The notes beneath the pieces are model-generated. The model had not been told where the DNA came from, searched no databases, and was given only the letters and a program-made list of their open reading frames with translations. The translations under genes and the position numbers were made by a program. Below are positions 23,398 to 35,720 of a stretch of 64,000 nt of DNA, piece after piece (positions within the stretch are counted from its first letter, which is position 1; every line of letters starts with the position of its first letter). Origin of the DNA: Tupaia tana (Eukaryota > Chordata > Mammalia > Scandentia > Tupaiidae); the NCBI GenBank assembly GCA_026018925.1, contig JAKSZU010000008.1:6066415-6130414 (forward strand), written 5' to 3'.

Positions 23398-23448
<51 letters not shown>

Positions 23449-23525
23449 GTGCATCTCTTTCTGGTGAGTGCACAAGCCCTATAGCAAATTAAAGTAATAA
23501 TAAATAAAATTAAAGAAATAATTCT
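23299..23525 (+). mobile_element. SINE-B copy, internally deleted, with long CT repeat
   Basis: The head AGAACCAGCAGGTGGCATGG and tRNA-like part run straight into (CT)n at about 23384-23450; the body with its palindrome is missing. The 3' end, 'gtgagtgcacaagccctatagcaaattaaag', is normal. This is the same structure as 8982-9145, so a deleted subfamily may have been active. Confidence 0.78.
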
Positions 23526-23624
23526 TAAAAAAAACGTTATGTATGCTTTAGGACAGAGTGAGAAGGATGAACCCAGGCACCAGGACTAAAAGTACTCTAC
23601 AGAAAACTTTCGGTGGCCAAGACT

Positions 23625-23735
23625 GCAGCAAGATTTGACCTTTAGACACTTCTTCAAGGTCACACAGCAAGTCACTGATAGAGCTCCCAGAATCCAGGGC
23701 TGCTATTAACCCAGTGTTTCTTCCACCAGATGAAC
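23625..23735 (+). mobile_element. MIR fragment
   Basis: 'tcaaggtcacacagcaagtcactgatagagc' is diagnostic MIR wording, followed by decayed sequence up to 'gtgtttcttccacc'. Confidence 0.65.
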
Positions 23736-24659
23736 CAGCCAGATTCTGGTAGGGGACTACATCAGAGGCACCCGTTGTGGGAAATACTGAAAACTAGGCA
23801 CACCGTGTTTGGGAGGCAGGGAGTTGATTTGTCAATAGTGTGGACAGACTTATTTACAACCAAGAAACATTTGCTCATTTCTGACCGAGAAACATCATGT
23901 TCACAGACATAGAATGTAATTAAAATGGGATCTCCAATAGGTAGAGTTGACTTAAAAGGAAACAGCAGGTAATGAGGTTCTCTGCCCAATGATTAACATT
24001 AATGCATTTTTTTCAAGTATTAAAAAAAAAGAGAGGAAGGATGTTAAGGAATTGTGTGTTGTGTTGGAGCTGCTTAGGAGCAGATTGGAAAGAGAAATAT
24101 GGACCAAAAAGAACCAACAGTGGAATGCCGGAGCCAGTCTCGAGGAACCTCAGCACCATCAGTGTCCACCATGCCCACGTTGTGCAGGGAGGTGCATGTG
24201 TGAGCTGACAGGGAGTCTGAGTCTTGTTTGAGGCATCATAATTAAACACTCTGAGAACATCATCTATAGAGTCATCTATAAAATAGTGTTTAGAAAGCAT
24301 CCTTACACAAACTTTCTAATTAATTATATGTGAAGAATATTTAAGGACGGTCTGGTTGATTTCAAACACATCCAAGAAGTCAAAACCAGCACTCACAGAA
24401 GACTGAAGGTCGTGCTTTTGCCTCACAACTGCCAAGATGACTTGTTCCATATTTTGCTACTCTTCATCAAGTAAAAACGCAGTCATTGATGTCGACCCAA
24501 ACACACAGATCAAGACTATTACAAAGAAACCAGACCCTTGACATTTCTGCCAACCCACACACCACTGAGAAAGGCACTGGGGAAGAGGAGCTTCTCAAAA
24601 TAGTAGATTCTCTGGGGTCCACGAGGCTGTGCATCTCAGATTTTAACACACACATTAAT

Positions 24660-24921
24660 TTTTGTTTTTTTTAGAGAGATTTCTGTTCTGGGGTTTGTGC
24701 GATTGCTGAAGAGACAGAGAGAGATAGAGAGACAGAAAGTGTGAAACCACCCCCTGGGGAGAATGACCGCACTGCGGTCCCTTCTCCTCCATTCTCCTGT
24801 TGGGATTTTGGGCACATATACATGTGCCCAGTGTGAGTTTTAAGCCGCCGGGTCTGGGACTTGAACCACAGTAGACTATGTGGGAGTCCAGCAACATAAC
24901 CATTACGCCATCTGCTGGTCC
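24660..24921 (-). mobile_element. SINE intermediate between B and A
   Basis: The reverse-strand head reads GGGGACCAGCAGATGGCGTA, between forms B and A. The body and a CCCCCTGGGG palindrome remnant are clear, and the poly(A) appears as T at about 24661-24672. The flanks have only a loose match (ACACATTAATTT against ACACAATTTGTT). The 90-aa and 123-aa reverse frames here are SINE translations. Confidence 0.82.
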
Positions 24922-24924
24922 CCA

Positions 24925-26973
24925 CACAATTTGTTATCAGTCTTGTTAAAGGCAGACTCAATAGGCCTGGAGTAGAGCGGGCTGGAGGGCGCCCTGTGAG
25001 CCCAGGTCGGGTGTAGTTCCTCCCTCTCAGGGGCTGTGGCACTTCGTCTGCTCCACCTGCGCTGATGTCATGCCATCATTCCTGGGTCTATTCCCGATGC
25101 CGGTAACTGTGTAGCCACTGCAACGCCTTATACTACACGGGTGCAGAGCAAGTGTCACGTGAACGCATATTGAGGACTATTCACCTCTCAGTCAAAGTAG
25201 CGTGTAGGAAGACTGATGTCTCACGAAATGAGAAACAAAATCTCTGTAGGTGAGCTCTGAAAATCCAAAAGCAATGGGCAAGTAAATCCTCATAAACCAG
25301 CTGTGGTGGGGGCGTTTTGCTACAGTCTTAGAAAATGCCTGATTTCCAAAAATGTTAGCACCTTGGACCCTTGATTTCTATCACCTGTTGGTTGAGAGAC
25401 CGCCCCCATCCCCATGTCCTTGTGAGCATACTTGAACACAGAGGAAAAACAGGGAAGGAAGGCAAAGCACATTTTTCTGTTGTTACTGTATGGTTACGAG
25501 TGTTGTAATTCTGGGGACATCTATATATTTGCCCTATAGTATTTTTCTGAAATATAAATATTATAATTTTAAAATCGAACATAGACTATTCAGTTGGGGA
25601 GTATCCTGTCTTATGTAATCATAATTATATACACATATAATGTATAAACTGGAAAAAGCATAACCACCGGCCTTCTGAGTTCAGGTGCTGGGACGAAACA
25701 TGATCCCACTGTTCCCCGTCTCTAAATGACCATGGCGGCCTCAATGGAGGGGAAGTGACTCATGCCTCCCACACTGCAGATCAGTCTCTACAGGACAAGG
25801 CTCCTGAAACCACATCACCTGGGAGGTGACATTTTGAGAGAAAAACAAATCAAATGGACAGTTATTTGTGTCATTTCTGAATCAGTTCATGGAGAACAGT
25901 TCAGAAGAAAGGGTGAATGGTCGGTACAGGTAACCAAGAAAGTGTGGCAAGTGTTTCAACTTGATTTTAATTTATTGGCCAAGTTTGAATGAAGATTCCC
26001 ACAAATGTGGATGATAAAGTGGCATGCCAGGGGCATTAACAGTGGACAAATTGGTGTGGCTGCGGTATGGATGGGGTGGGGTCAGGGGTGGGACACACAG
26101 CGGCCCTCAGACAAGACCCCAGTTGTGCCTCTGGTCCATGTCTTCTTAGTCAAAGACCGTGAATGAAGCACTTAAATTTTCTGAGCTCAGCTCGAGTTAC
26201 ATACAGACGATGCTATTTGTCCTGACTTCCTCACAGGCTTAAGATGCAGACTCTGGGCATGTCTCAGCAATTGGTTCAATGTGTGCTTTGGGCTCAGCAG
26301 CAAGTTCAGGGCTACGTGTAAAGAGGCAAATATTTAAAGATGATCTGATTCATTTCAAACACATCCAAGATACTGGATAGCATTGTAGCTCATTGAATTT
26401 TCTTGCTAAACAACACACTCCTTTTAATTTGCAATCTCACTGAACGCTTCCTGGATTTACCTGAGGTTCTGCCCTAGCAAACACAGTGTGGAAAACATCA
26501 TCTCTCCAGAATGCTTAGTCAGTGTCAGCCATCCAAGCTGCTTGCTCAGCTCACAGCCTCACCGTGATACAGGTGAGGACTGGGAAGAAGAAGGAAAGGG
26601 GCCGATGACTGGGCAACTCCCCAGCCTTAGGTGGACGCTTCTCTTCTACATTAAGTCCTTCTTATCAGCTTCTCTGGTTATCAGCTTCATTTCCCCCTCC
26701 AAGTAGCTTATTGGAAAATGGATTTTCTTTAGGGCGCAAGTTTCTTGATTCTAATTTGTTGGTTTGGCCATGAAAATAGTACACTAACATGAAAATAGTA
26801 CACTCACTCTTGAATGTCCAAAACGCACTGAGCCTTGCCTTCAGAAATGATAGCAATGAAAGGAAAAATTTTCTCTCTTCTTTTATCCAACATCCTATCC
26901 TGATTAAAAGTACTAAATACGTTCCTTTAAACTGGAAGATGGATTTATGAAACACTGCTAGAAATCAGTTTCT

Positions 26974-26975
<2 letters not shown>
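24925..26975. other. Mostly single-copy stretch with a 41-bp unknown repeat
   Basis: No gene is recognised. A 41-bp sequence at 26329-26369 is also present at 24337-24377 (shared core TTTCAAACACATCCAAGA). A 19-bp tandem duplication (CATGAAAATAGTACACTAA) lies at 26769-26806. The rest shows no structure I can name. Confidence 0.4.

Positions 26976-27004
<29 letters not shown>
26976..27004. repeat. Poly(T) tract of about 28 bases
   Basis: An uninterrupted T run followed by AGTTATCATC. It could be the reversed A-tail of a retroelement whose body I cannot recognise on the right-hand side (27005-27270 reads as AT-rich sequence). Confidence 0.6.
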
Positions 27005-27006
<2 letters not shown>

Positions 27007-27009
27007 TTA

Positions 27010-28380
27010 TCATCTCCAGAAATCCATACACTGAAAATCAGTTCCAATAAAGTCAGGACTACTAAAAGAAATATTTGTTATTCTCAATAAGAAAGGGAGA
27101 AAATGGGAAAGAAAACTATTAAATATTAAGAAAATATTAATCACATAAAGACTATAGTAAATTCTATAAACTATAGCAGATTGATTAAATTTTTGTAAAT
27201 TAATTAATATTAAAAAAGAGGGAGAAAGCCATCTAAATTTGTAAGTAAACATTTTTTTCAACACTGATAAAATGTTAATAAGTTTATAACTTATTGATTA
27301 AAGAGCTCATAAAATATTTAACATTTTAAAACTTACAAGAAAATGCCTACTGGTAAGGTTTTAAATAAATAAATGAATTATATAAAATAAAATAAAGTAG
27401 AGACAACTAAATTAAAATTTTCTTTAGGAAACTTAACCCAACAAATTGATAAGCAGTAGTAAAACCACAAGAGGATAGTGGAAAGTGACTCTAGTATACT
27501 TGAGAGCTTTGAGTTCATTTGTCTCTCTAAGCAGCACATAGGAAAGCCATTTCAGAGACTAGAATATATTTTCCTAATTAGAGAAAGGGGGCTGGATTGG
27601 TGTAAAGCACTTTGCCAATGCATGAGACAATTACCAATATTAGCAGATGCAATAGCATGAGGTTCAGATTAAGGATAATAATAACAGAAGAAAAGAGCAG
27701 GGATAATGCAATGGTAATGATTTAGGAAGACGCAAGAGTCTTTTCAACACCACCTGTAACCTGAATGGTGTCAGAGGAAAGACTAGAAATGTTAATAAAG
27801 AATATGATTAAAGGTGGGCCTGTGGTTATAAATTGCTTTTTTAATGCTGATGATAGTGGCTGACAGAGAGTATAATAAGAAGATGAGAATGTCAGTATCA
27901 ATTTTTATTAGTGCCATGAACAATATATAGTATATTTAAATAAGCTTCATTTGTATCGGTATTTTTGTAAGTATTTGCTCTGGAAGCAATAACATGTCCA
28001 ATGCACTCTAAAAAGAAGAACTGAAAAACGTTGCCAATGTTCTCTCTACAAAATAGTTAACTTTTAGGTTAGGGAAGATGTGCCGTGTTTCCTAGACACT
28101 CAGAATTCGGGCACCTAGTTAGAATTCTAAACCACAATGAAGCTGTGGAATAAGTTGGAAGATCAATTGTAAAAAATGGACAAAGTTGTACAAAACTTAA
28201 AAAAGACACTAAAAATATAAGCGTCCATATAAATTTGTACTCCCCCCCAAGATTTATTGTAGAATGATCATCAGCTGGGCTATGTCTAGGTCAACTTAAA
28301 GCACTTAATAAATAACTCAGGACATAGGCAGCCTGAGTATGACTGTTCTGCTAAATGTAAATAATTATAAAATTAAAAAT
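27010..28380. other. AT-rich single-copy stretch
   Basis: Strongly AT-rich, with no named repeat or exon. No conserved open frame was found. Confidence 0.35.
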
Positions 28381-28382
28381 AA

Positions 28383-28505
28383 TCAGCCCGGCATTGTGTG
28401 CTGTCTCCCTTCTTCCATCTCTATCTCTCTCTTCTTTTCCTCTTTTGTGGACATGTCACATGGGCACACTCTCATGAAAGAAATAAAATCAATCAATCAA
28501 CCAAT
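28383..28505 (+). mobile_element. SINE-C 3' fragment
   Basis: A CT-rich block (CCATCTCTATCTCTCTCTTC), 'ctctcatgaaagaaataaaat' and a CAATCAATCAACCAATAAAAT tail match the 3' end of SINE-C. The head and body are missing or too diverged. Confidence 0.45.
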
Positions 28506-28841
28506 AAAATGATCAGTTAGTAATTTTTATGAACTGGTTATGACTAAAGAACAATTAGGTGAATTAACTTTGTGTATGAATTTTCCCAACAACTGCCACC
28601 AGCTTTTAATTTGTATTCTATTAAAAAAGTAGGTAAAATGGAATATCTTACAAAAATTAATTTTAGAGCATTAGGAGAATAGGAAACATTAATGTTTTAA
28701 ATTCAAATACATTCTTTATCCACATTGAAGAAAAATAGGCTATTGAAAGATAAACCATAAGGGCTGAAGGGAAGAAAAAGAGCACTGTGCAGCGCACCTA
28801 CCCAGATAAAGGAAGGTGGAACTGTGCTACTGCCACCTGCA

Positions 28842-28927
28842 TGCCACCTGCCTGTACCATGCACATCCTGTGCTACAACTTGGAAATGCCACCTGCTCGC
28901 ACCGTGCATGCTGTGTGCTACGACCTT
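28842..28927 (+). repeat. Two tandem copies of a ~45-bp unit in the L1 5' UTR
   Basis: Unit 1 (28842-28881) begins TGCCACCTGCCTGTACCATG; unit 2 (28887-28927) begins TGCCACCTGCTCGCACCGTG; both end with GTGCTAC(A/G)AC(C/T)TT. Repeated promoter-proximal units are known from 5' UTRs of some L1 lineages. Confidence 0.65.
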
Positions 28928-29121
28928 AAGCTTTGCTTCCCAGGCTCAGTCCTCCAGATGCATTGGGACCAGAGAGGTTGGAGTTAAGTCAGAGGAGAAT
29001 GGCCACTAACTGAGGGAAACACTGACCAAGGGAAGGGCTGACCACCACTGCCCCTGTGGCCCACAGATATCTGAGCTGTGGCTACTGCCTGTGAACAGCC
29101 CCTGCAGAAAAAGGAGTCAGG

Positions 29122-29512
29122 AGGTCCAGCAGATGGCATAATGGCTACGTTGCTAGACTCCCATGTAGTCAATCGTGGTTTGAGTCCCAGACCCAGTGGC
29201 TTAAACTCACACAGGGTGCATGTCCAAGATTCTGAGAGGAGAATGGAGGAGAAGCGATTGTGGCGTGGCCATCACCTCCCCCCCCCCCCCCCCCGGGGGG
29301 GTGATTTCTTGCTTTCTATCTCTCTGTCTCTCTCTGTCTTTCTGGTGAGTGCATGCATCCTATAGCAAAAACTTCTCAAAAAGAAAGAAAGAGAGAAAGA
29401 AAGAAAAGAAAAGAAAAGAAAAGAAAAGAAAAGAAAAGAAAAGAAAAGAAAAGAAAAGAAAAAGAAAAGAAGAGAAAAGAAAAGAAAAGAAAAGAAGAGA
29501 AAAGAAATAAAA
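29122..29512 (+). mobile_element. SINE intermediate copy with AAAAG microsatellite and 17-C tract
   Basis: The head GAGGTCCAGCAGATGGCATA is between B and A. The palindrome has expanded to 17 C followed by 7 G (29278-29301). The A-tail has become (AAAAG)n across about 29398-29512. AGAAAAAGGAGTCAGG flanks the element at 29106-29121 and 29513-29528 (16 bp, perfect). It sits inside the L1 5' UTR. The lysine-rich frame at 29353-29580 is the microsatellite. Confidence 0.9.
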
Positions 29513-30255
29513 AGAAAAAGGAGTCAGGTAGGACTGTCGGAAGGCTGGCAGAAGTTTACAGGGACCTCTGGTTTGTGTGATTTCTGCTTGCCAAAGGCTG
29601 AGGCCAATGAAGCTCTAGAATAAGTCTCTCTATACCTCTCCGAAATAAGAAAAAGGAGATAAATTTCTCTCTGAAAATTCAAACTTCAAAAGTCCCACTG
29701 TAGATTCCAGCACTCGTACCCACAGAAGAACAGGGAAACTGGCATGTACCTACCACACACTGTAGGGATGCACAGTAGCATACAACTCTGGAAACATACT
29801 CTTAAAAAAAAATTAGGAAGAAGTGAATAACTCACCCAATGCCTAAATTTTAAGGCAGAGTCACAAGAAATATGAGGAAAAGTAGGAAATATCTCTTCAC
29901 CCAAAGGAACACAACTCCTCACAAACAATGGATAAAATAATTTTTTTAAAAATCACAGAAATGTAAGAAAAATAATTCAGATTATTCCTTGTAATGAAAC
30001 TCAATGAGATGGGAGAGAAAATGGAAAACCAATTTCAGGAGATGAGAAAATCATTCCATGACTTAAAGGAGGAATTCCATAGAGAGATGCACTGAAAAAA
30101 GCATAAAACAGAACTTACGGAGATGAAGAACACAGTACAGGAAATCAAACCTCCTTTGAAAGTATTAACAGAATATCAGACCAAGTAGAAGTAAGAATCC
30201 CGACCTTGAAGACAAAACTTCCAATTTGCAAGACCCCCAAAATAAAGGAAAAATA

Positions 30256-30522
30256 TATTTCTTTGGGGGGGGGAGAGGTTTTTTGCTACAGGGCGCGTGC
30301 ACTTGCCAGAGAGACAGAGAGAGACAGAGAGACAGAAAGTGAGAAATCACCCCCTGGGGGGGTGGCCATGATGCAATCCCTTCTCCTCCACTCGCCTCTC
30401 AGGATCTTGGGCATGCATGCACATGCACCTGGCGTGAGTTTAAGCCACTGGGTCCGGGACTTGAACCACAGTCGAATACATGGGAATTCAGCGACATAGC
30501 CATTACGCTAACTGCTGGTCTC
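30256..30522 (-). mobile_element. SINE-A copy in L1 ORF1 remnant
   Basis: Complete in reverse orientation: T/G-rich 3' end (CTTTGGGGGGGGG in place of a long T run), palindrome GGGGGGTGG remnant, body, head GAGACCAGCAGTTAGCGTAA. AGGAAAAATA flanks it (30246-30255; 30523-30532). L1 sequence continues on both sides. Confidence 0.88.
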
Positions 30523-32427
30523 AGGAAAAATAATTATTAAAAATGAAGACAAAATACAAAAAAATTTTAGATAACATTAAACAACCAAATATCCACATAA
30601 TGGATATTTCAGAAGGCAAAGAGAATAGAAAATCTCTTTAATAAAATATTATCTAAAAATAATTGGAATAATAATAATAATAATCAGGAAAAATAATGAA
30701 AAGCTATTGGATGATGAAATGGGGATTTTAATGTCTCTGTATTGACTGATATGCATGGTATTCCTTCTGGAAAAAGAAATGTAATACACTGTAAAGTTAT
30801 AGGTGATTCAATGTAATATAAACAAGATTATGATGATAATAAATAAATAAACTCTAAAAAAATTGTCTAAAACTTTTTCTAATCTAGAGAGACACACAGA
30901 TATGCAAATCTAGGAAATATAAAGAACACCAGATAGATTCAACAAAAGAAAATCCTCCTCAAGGCATATCATAGCCAAATTGGTAAAAGTCAAAGACAAA
31001 TACAATATTCTAAAAATGGCAAGAGAGGAATGTCAATTACTTACAAAGGTTATCCTATTAGACTAACATCGAATCTCTCAACTGAAACAATTAAAGCAAA
31101 GAAATAATAGGAAGACATATTTAAAACTCTAAAATAAAAAAATAAACTCAGCCAAGAATATTATACATGACAAGATTATTCGTCAAATGAAAAGGAGAAA
31201 TAGAATAATTCTCAGATAAACAAAAGCTGAAAGAATTTACCAGCACTAGACCAGCTCTTCAGGAAATACTTCAGAGAATACTATTTTGAGAAAATGAAAG
31301 GGAGACAAATAGAAATAAGAGAATACAAAACAACTCACAAAATGAATAACAAAATGGCAGAGATAAGTCCACACATATTGAAAATAATGATGAATGTTAG
31401 TGGATTAAATACCTCATTAAAAGACACAGATTAGTTGAACAAATAGAAAAGTGGAAACCCTTTATATATTGCTCAAAAAACACAAACAAAAACAACAACA
31501 AAGGAACAACAACAGCAACAACCAACACACTTCACTGCTAAGACATACATAGATTGAAAGTGAAGACCTGGAAAAAGCCATTTCATGCAAATATAAATCA
31601 AAAGAAGGCTTAAGTGACAATACTGATAACAGGCAAATTAGAATTTAAAATGAAACTGTAAAAAAAAGACAAAAGACATTATATAGTGTTAAAAGATCAA
31701 TTCACCAAGGACATATAACAATTATGTTTTAGTCACCCAACACTGGGGCACCCAAATATGTAAAAGATACTGCTATATCTGAATGGAGAGATAGACTGTA
31801 ACACACTAACTGTTGAGGATTTCAACATCTACTCTCACCACTGGATAGGTCATATGGACAAAAACTAGTCAAAGAGACACAGGAGCTAATTGATAATATA
31901 AATCAAATGAACCGGAAAGACATTTATAGAACATTTCACCCAACAACTACAAAATACACATTTCTCTCAACCCACCAGGAACATTTTTGAAGACAGATCA
32001 CATAAAAGGACATAAAAAAAGCCTTTACAAATTTAAAAGTATGGAAACTGTATTCAGCATCTTTGACTACAATGGAAGTAAACTTGAAATTAACTAGAGA
32101 GGCATCTCTTGAAATTACACAAGTACATGGAAACTAAACAATCTGCTTCTGAACAACTTCATAACTACTGAAAAAATTAGGACTGAAATTTATTGAAACC
32201 AATAATAATTAGCACATGACTCTCCATAACTTTTGGGACACAGCAAAAGCAGTCATAAGAAAGTTTATAGCAGTTAAGTGAACACAAGAAAAATATAGAA
32301 AGGTGGCAAATAACCTAACAATGTGTCTCAAGAAACTGGAAAAGCAACAACAACCAAACACCAAAAAATATCAGAAGAAAATAAATAATAAAAAAGAGCC
32401 TAAATAAATGAAATAGAGAATGAAAAG

Positions 32428-32431
<4 letters not shown>

Positions 32432-32470
<39 letters not shown>
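32432..32470. repeat. (TA)n microsatellite
   Basis: Uninterrupted alternation of T and A over about 39 bases inside the L1. Confidence 0.95.
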
Positions 32471-32473
<3 letters not shown>

Positions 32474-32492
32474 TAATTAATTTATGAAACAA

Positions 32493-32781
32493 GCAACCAG
32501 CAGTTAGTGTAATGGTTATGTTGCTGGACTCCTATGTAATCGACCGTGGTTCGAGTCTCGGACCCAGTGGCTTAAACTCACGCTGGGTGTGTGTGCGTGC
32601 ATGTCCAAGATCCCGAGAGGAGAAAGGAGGAGAAGGGATTGAGGCGTAGCCACCATCCCCCACCCCCAGGCAGTGATTTCTCACTTTCTGTCTCTCTGTC
32701 TCTCTCTGTCTTTCTGATGAGCACATGCACCCTATAGCAAAAACCTCTCCAAAAAAAAAAAAAATAATAATTAAAAAAATA
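32493..32781 (+). mobile_element. SINE-A copy in L1 ORF2 remnant
   Basis: The head GCAACCAGCAGTTAGTGTAA and full body are present, with a poly(A) tail that goes on as AATAATAATT. ATGAAACAA flanks it (32484-32492; 32782-32790). The reverse-strand 132-aa frame is a SINE translation plus L1. Confidence 0.87.
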
Positions 32782-34417
32782 ATGAAACAAAAAGTTGGTT
32801 TTGAGAGGATAAACAAAATTGTCATATTGTTAGCTAGGCTAATCAGAAAGAATGGAGAAAAGAGCCAGAAATAAATAAAAATAAATAAATAAAATATAAA
32901 TAAATAAAAAGTAAATAAAATCAGTAACAAAATAGGTAATATTACAGCAGATACATAAGAAATAAAAAAGAGTCATCAGATAATACTATGAGAGACTATA
33001 CACCAACAAACAAGAAAATCTAGAAAAGATGGGCAAATTTCTGGACACACACAATTTTCTTAGATTGAACTATGAAGAAATAGAAAGCTCTAATAGACCA
33101 ATAACAAGCAATAAGATTGAATCAGTGATAAACAGTCTAACAACAAGGAAAAACCCAGTTCCAATGGCTTCACTTCTGAATTTTACAAAACTTTTAAAGA
33201 ATAGCTAACCCCAGTTCTCCTCAAGCTATTTCTAAAGACCCAAAAGAAAGGAACTCTTCAAAACTGATTCTACAAAACCTCCAACATCTTGATACCAAAG
33301 GCAGACAAGGACATAACAAACAAAACAAAAGAAAATTACAGACTAAATATCCCTGATGAGAACAGATGAAAAAAATCCTCATTAAGATACTAGCAAATCA
33401 AATTCAACAGCACATCAAAAATATTATACACCATGACCAGGTAGATTTTATCCCAGGGATACAGAATGGTTCAACATTCACAAACCAATAAATGCAATAC
33501 ATCACATTAACAGAAGGAAAGATAAAAACCATATGATCATATCAATTAAAAATCATATGATAAAATACATCCCTTTATGATAAGACTTTCAGAAAAAATA
33601 GGTACAGAAGGCACATTTTTCAATACAATAAAAGCCATTGCTAATATCACACTGAGTGGGGATAAATTTGAAGACTTCCCACTTAAACCTGGAATGAGAG
33701 AGGACTGTCCACTTTTTTCTCTCCTTTTCAGCATAGTACTGGAAGTCATAGCTGACACAATTAGAAAACAGAGAAAAATAAAAGACATTTAAATAGAAAA
33801 AGAAGTTAAATTATCCCTATTCACAGTTGACATGATTATATGCATAGAAGATCCAAAAGAATATGTGAAAAACTCCTGGAAGTGAGAAATGAATTTAGTA
33901 AAGTGGTAGAATACGAAATCAATATATAAAAATATTTACAACTTTTATACACTTGAAACAATGAACAGACTAAGGCAAAATTGAAGAAAGCAATCCCACT
34001 TACAATAGCTGCACACAAATAAATACTTAGGATATAAAACCACCAAAGAGGTGAAAGACCTGTACAAGGAAAACTATGAAAAACTGAAAAAAGAAATAGA
34101 GTATGATATCAAAAGAAAAAAAGAACAAAAGAAAAAGGAAGAAAGGAAGGATGGGAGAAGATATCTCTTGCTATTGGATAGGAAGAATCAATATAATAAA
34201 GATGTCAATTCTATTCAAATTAATTGACAAATTCAATGCAATTCCAAATTACATTCTTCACAGAAATAGAAAAAACAATCATAACATTCATTTGGAATCA
34301 TAAAAGGCCATATGTCACCAAGGCAATAGTGTGCAAAAAGAATAAAGTAAAAGATATCTCACTACCCAACCTCAAACTATATTACAAAGCTGTGATAATC
34401 AAGACAGCATGGTACTG

Positions 34418-34420
<3 letters not shown>

Positions 34421-34460
<40 letters not shown>
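34421..34460. repeat. (CA)n microsatellite, about 20 units
   Basis: Alternating C and A inside the L1 ORF2 remnant, just after the 'ggtactggcac' phrase typical of L1 ORF2, from which it probably expanded. Confidence 0.95.
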
Positions 34461-34465
<5 letters not shown>

Positions 34466-34759
34466 AGACTAATGAAGCATAATAGAGAAATAAACCCCCA
34501 AATACAACCAAATGATTTTTGACAGAGCATGACAATGCACAGGAGAAAAAAGTCTTTTCAACAAATGATGCTTGAAGAACTGGATATCTACCTGTAGAAA
34601 TATGAAGCTAGACCAGTATCTATCACTATTAACAAAGACCAACTCAAAATGGATCAAAGATCTAAATGTAAAATCTTAAACTATAAAACTGCTGGTGGAA
34701 AACATACAAGGGATACACCTGAAAACATTGGAACAGGAAGGTTAATTAAATAATAATAC

Positions 34760-35021
34760 TTTTTTTAAAAAAAGAGAGATTTTTGCTATAGGATGTGTGT
34801 ACTCACTGGAGAGACAGAGGAACACAGAGAGATACAAAGTGAGAAATCACCCCCCAGGGAAGATGGCCATGCCATAATTCTCCATCCTCCTCTCAGGATT
34901 TTAGGCATGCATGCATGCACACACACCTGGTGTGAGTTTTAAGCCACCAGGTCCAGTATTCAAACTGAGGTTGACTACGTGGGAGTTTGGTGATGTAACC
35001 ATTATGCCATCTTCTAGTCCC
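34760..35021 (-). mobile_element. SINE-B or intermediate copy in L1
   Basis: Reverse orientation: 3' end 'ttttgctataggatgtgtgtactcac', body, head 'ggactagaagatggcataatgg' on the reverse strand. AAATAATA(ATA)C motifs on the left and right look like a diverged duplication. It is more decayed than the A copies in the same L1. Confidence 0.8.
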
Positions 35022-35530
35022 AAGATTTCTTAAATAATACTCTTAAAGCACAGGCAATAATCCCCAAAATAGGCAAGTGGGATTACATCAAGCTAAAAAG
35101 CTTCTGCTTAGCCAAGGAAATAATAATTAGAGTGAAGAGACAACCTTCAGAATGGAGAAAAATATTTGCAAACTGTGCTTAAGGTAAGGAGTGACAAACA
35201 GAATACAGAGAACTCAAGCAGCTCACTCACAAGAAAATGAATAATCCAAATAAAAAATGGGCAAATGTGCTGAATAGACAACTGTCTAAGGAAACTATAT
35301 GAATGGCTAAAATGTATATGAAAAACTGTTAAACATCTCTTATCAAATAAAAAAATCACTTAACTGCAATCAGAACGACTATGATAAAAAAATAAAGAAC
35401 AAATGCTGGCAAGGCTGTGGTGAAAAGGGAACCTTCCTACACTGTTGATGGAAATCAAATTAGTATAGCCACTGTGAAAATCAATAAGAGGTTCCTCAAA
35501 AGCCTATAAATAACACTATCATATATTCAG

Positions 35531-35720
35531 TAATCCCACTTCTTGGTGTTTACTCAAAGGATAAGAAAACAGTTGAAAAAACACTTGCACATTCATGTTT
35601 ATGCAACATTATTCAAAATTCACAAAGACTACTATATATCTACTAATCCCACTCCTTGGTATTTACTGGAAGGAAAGGAAAACAGTTGGAAAGACTGTTT
35701 ATTGACGATTATTCACAACT
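35531..35720 (+). repeat. Tandem duplication of ~113 bp inside L1 ORF2
   Basis: TAATCCCACTTCTTGGTGTT at 35531 recurs as TAATCCCACTCCTTGGTATT at about 35644, each followed by 'TTACT..AAGGA.A.GAAAACAGTTG'. An ordinary L1 has this passage once. The two units have since diverged. Confidence 0.65.

Noticed and set aside
29353-29580. Lysine/arginine-rich 75-residue frame
   Set aside because: It is the translation of the (AAAAG)n microsatellite tail of a SINE.
33577-34472. L1 ORF2 frames as an active reverse transcriptase gene
   Set aside because: Only short open pieces remain between stops and insertions; the element is a relic.
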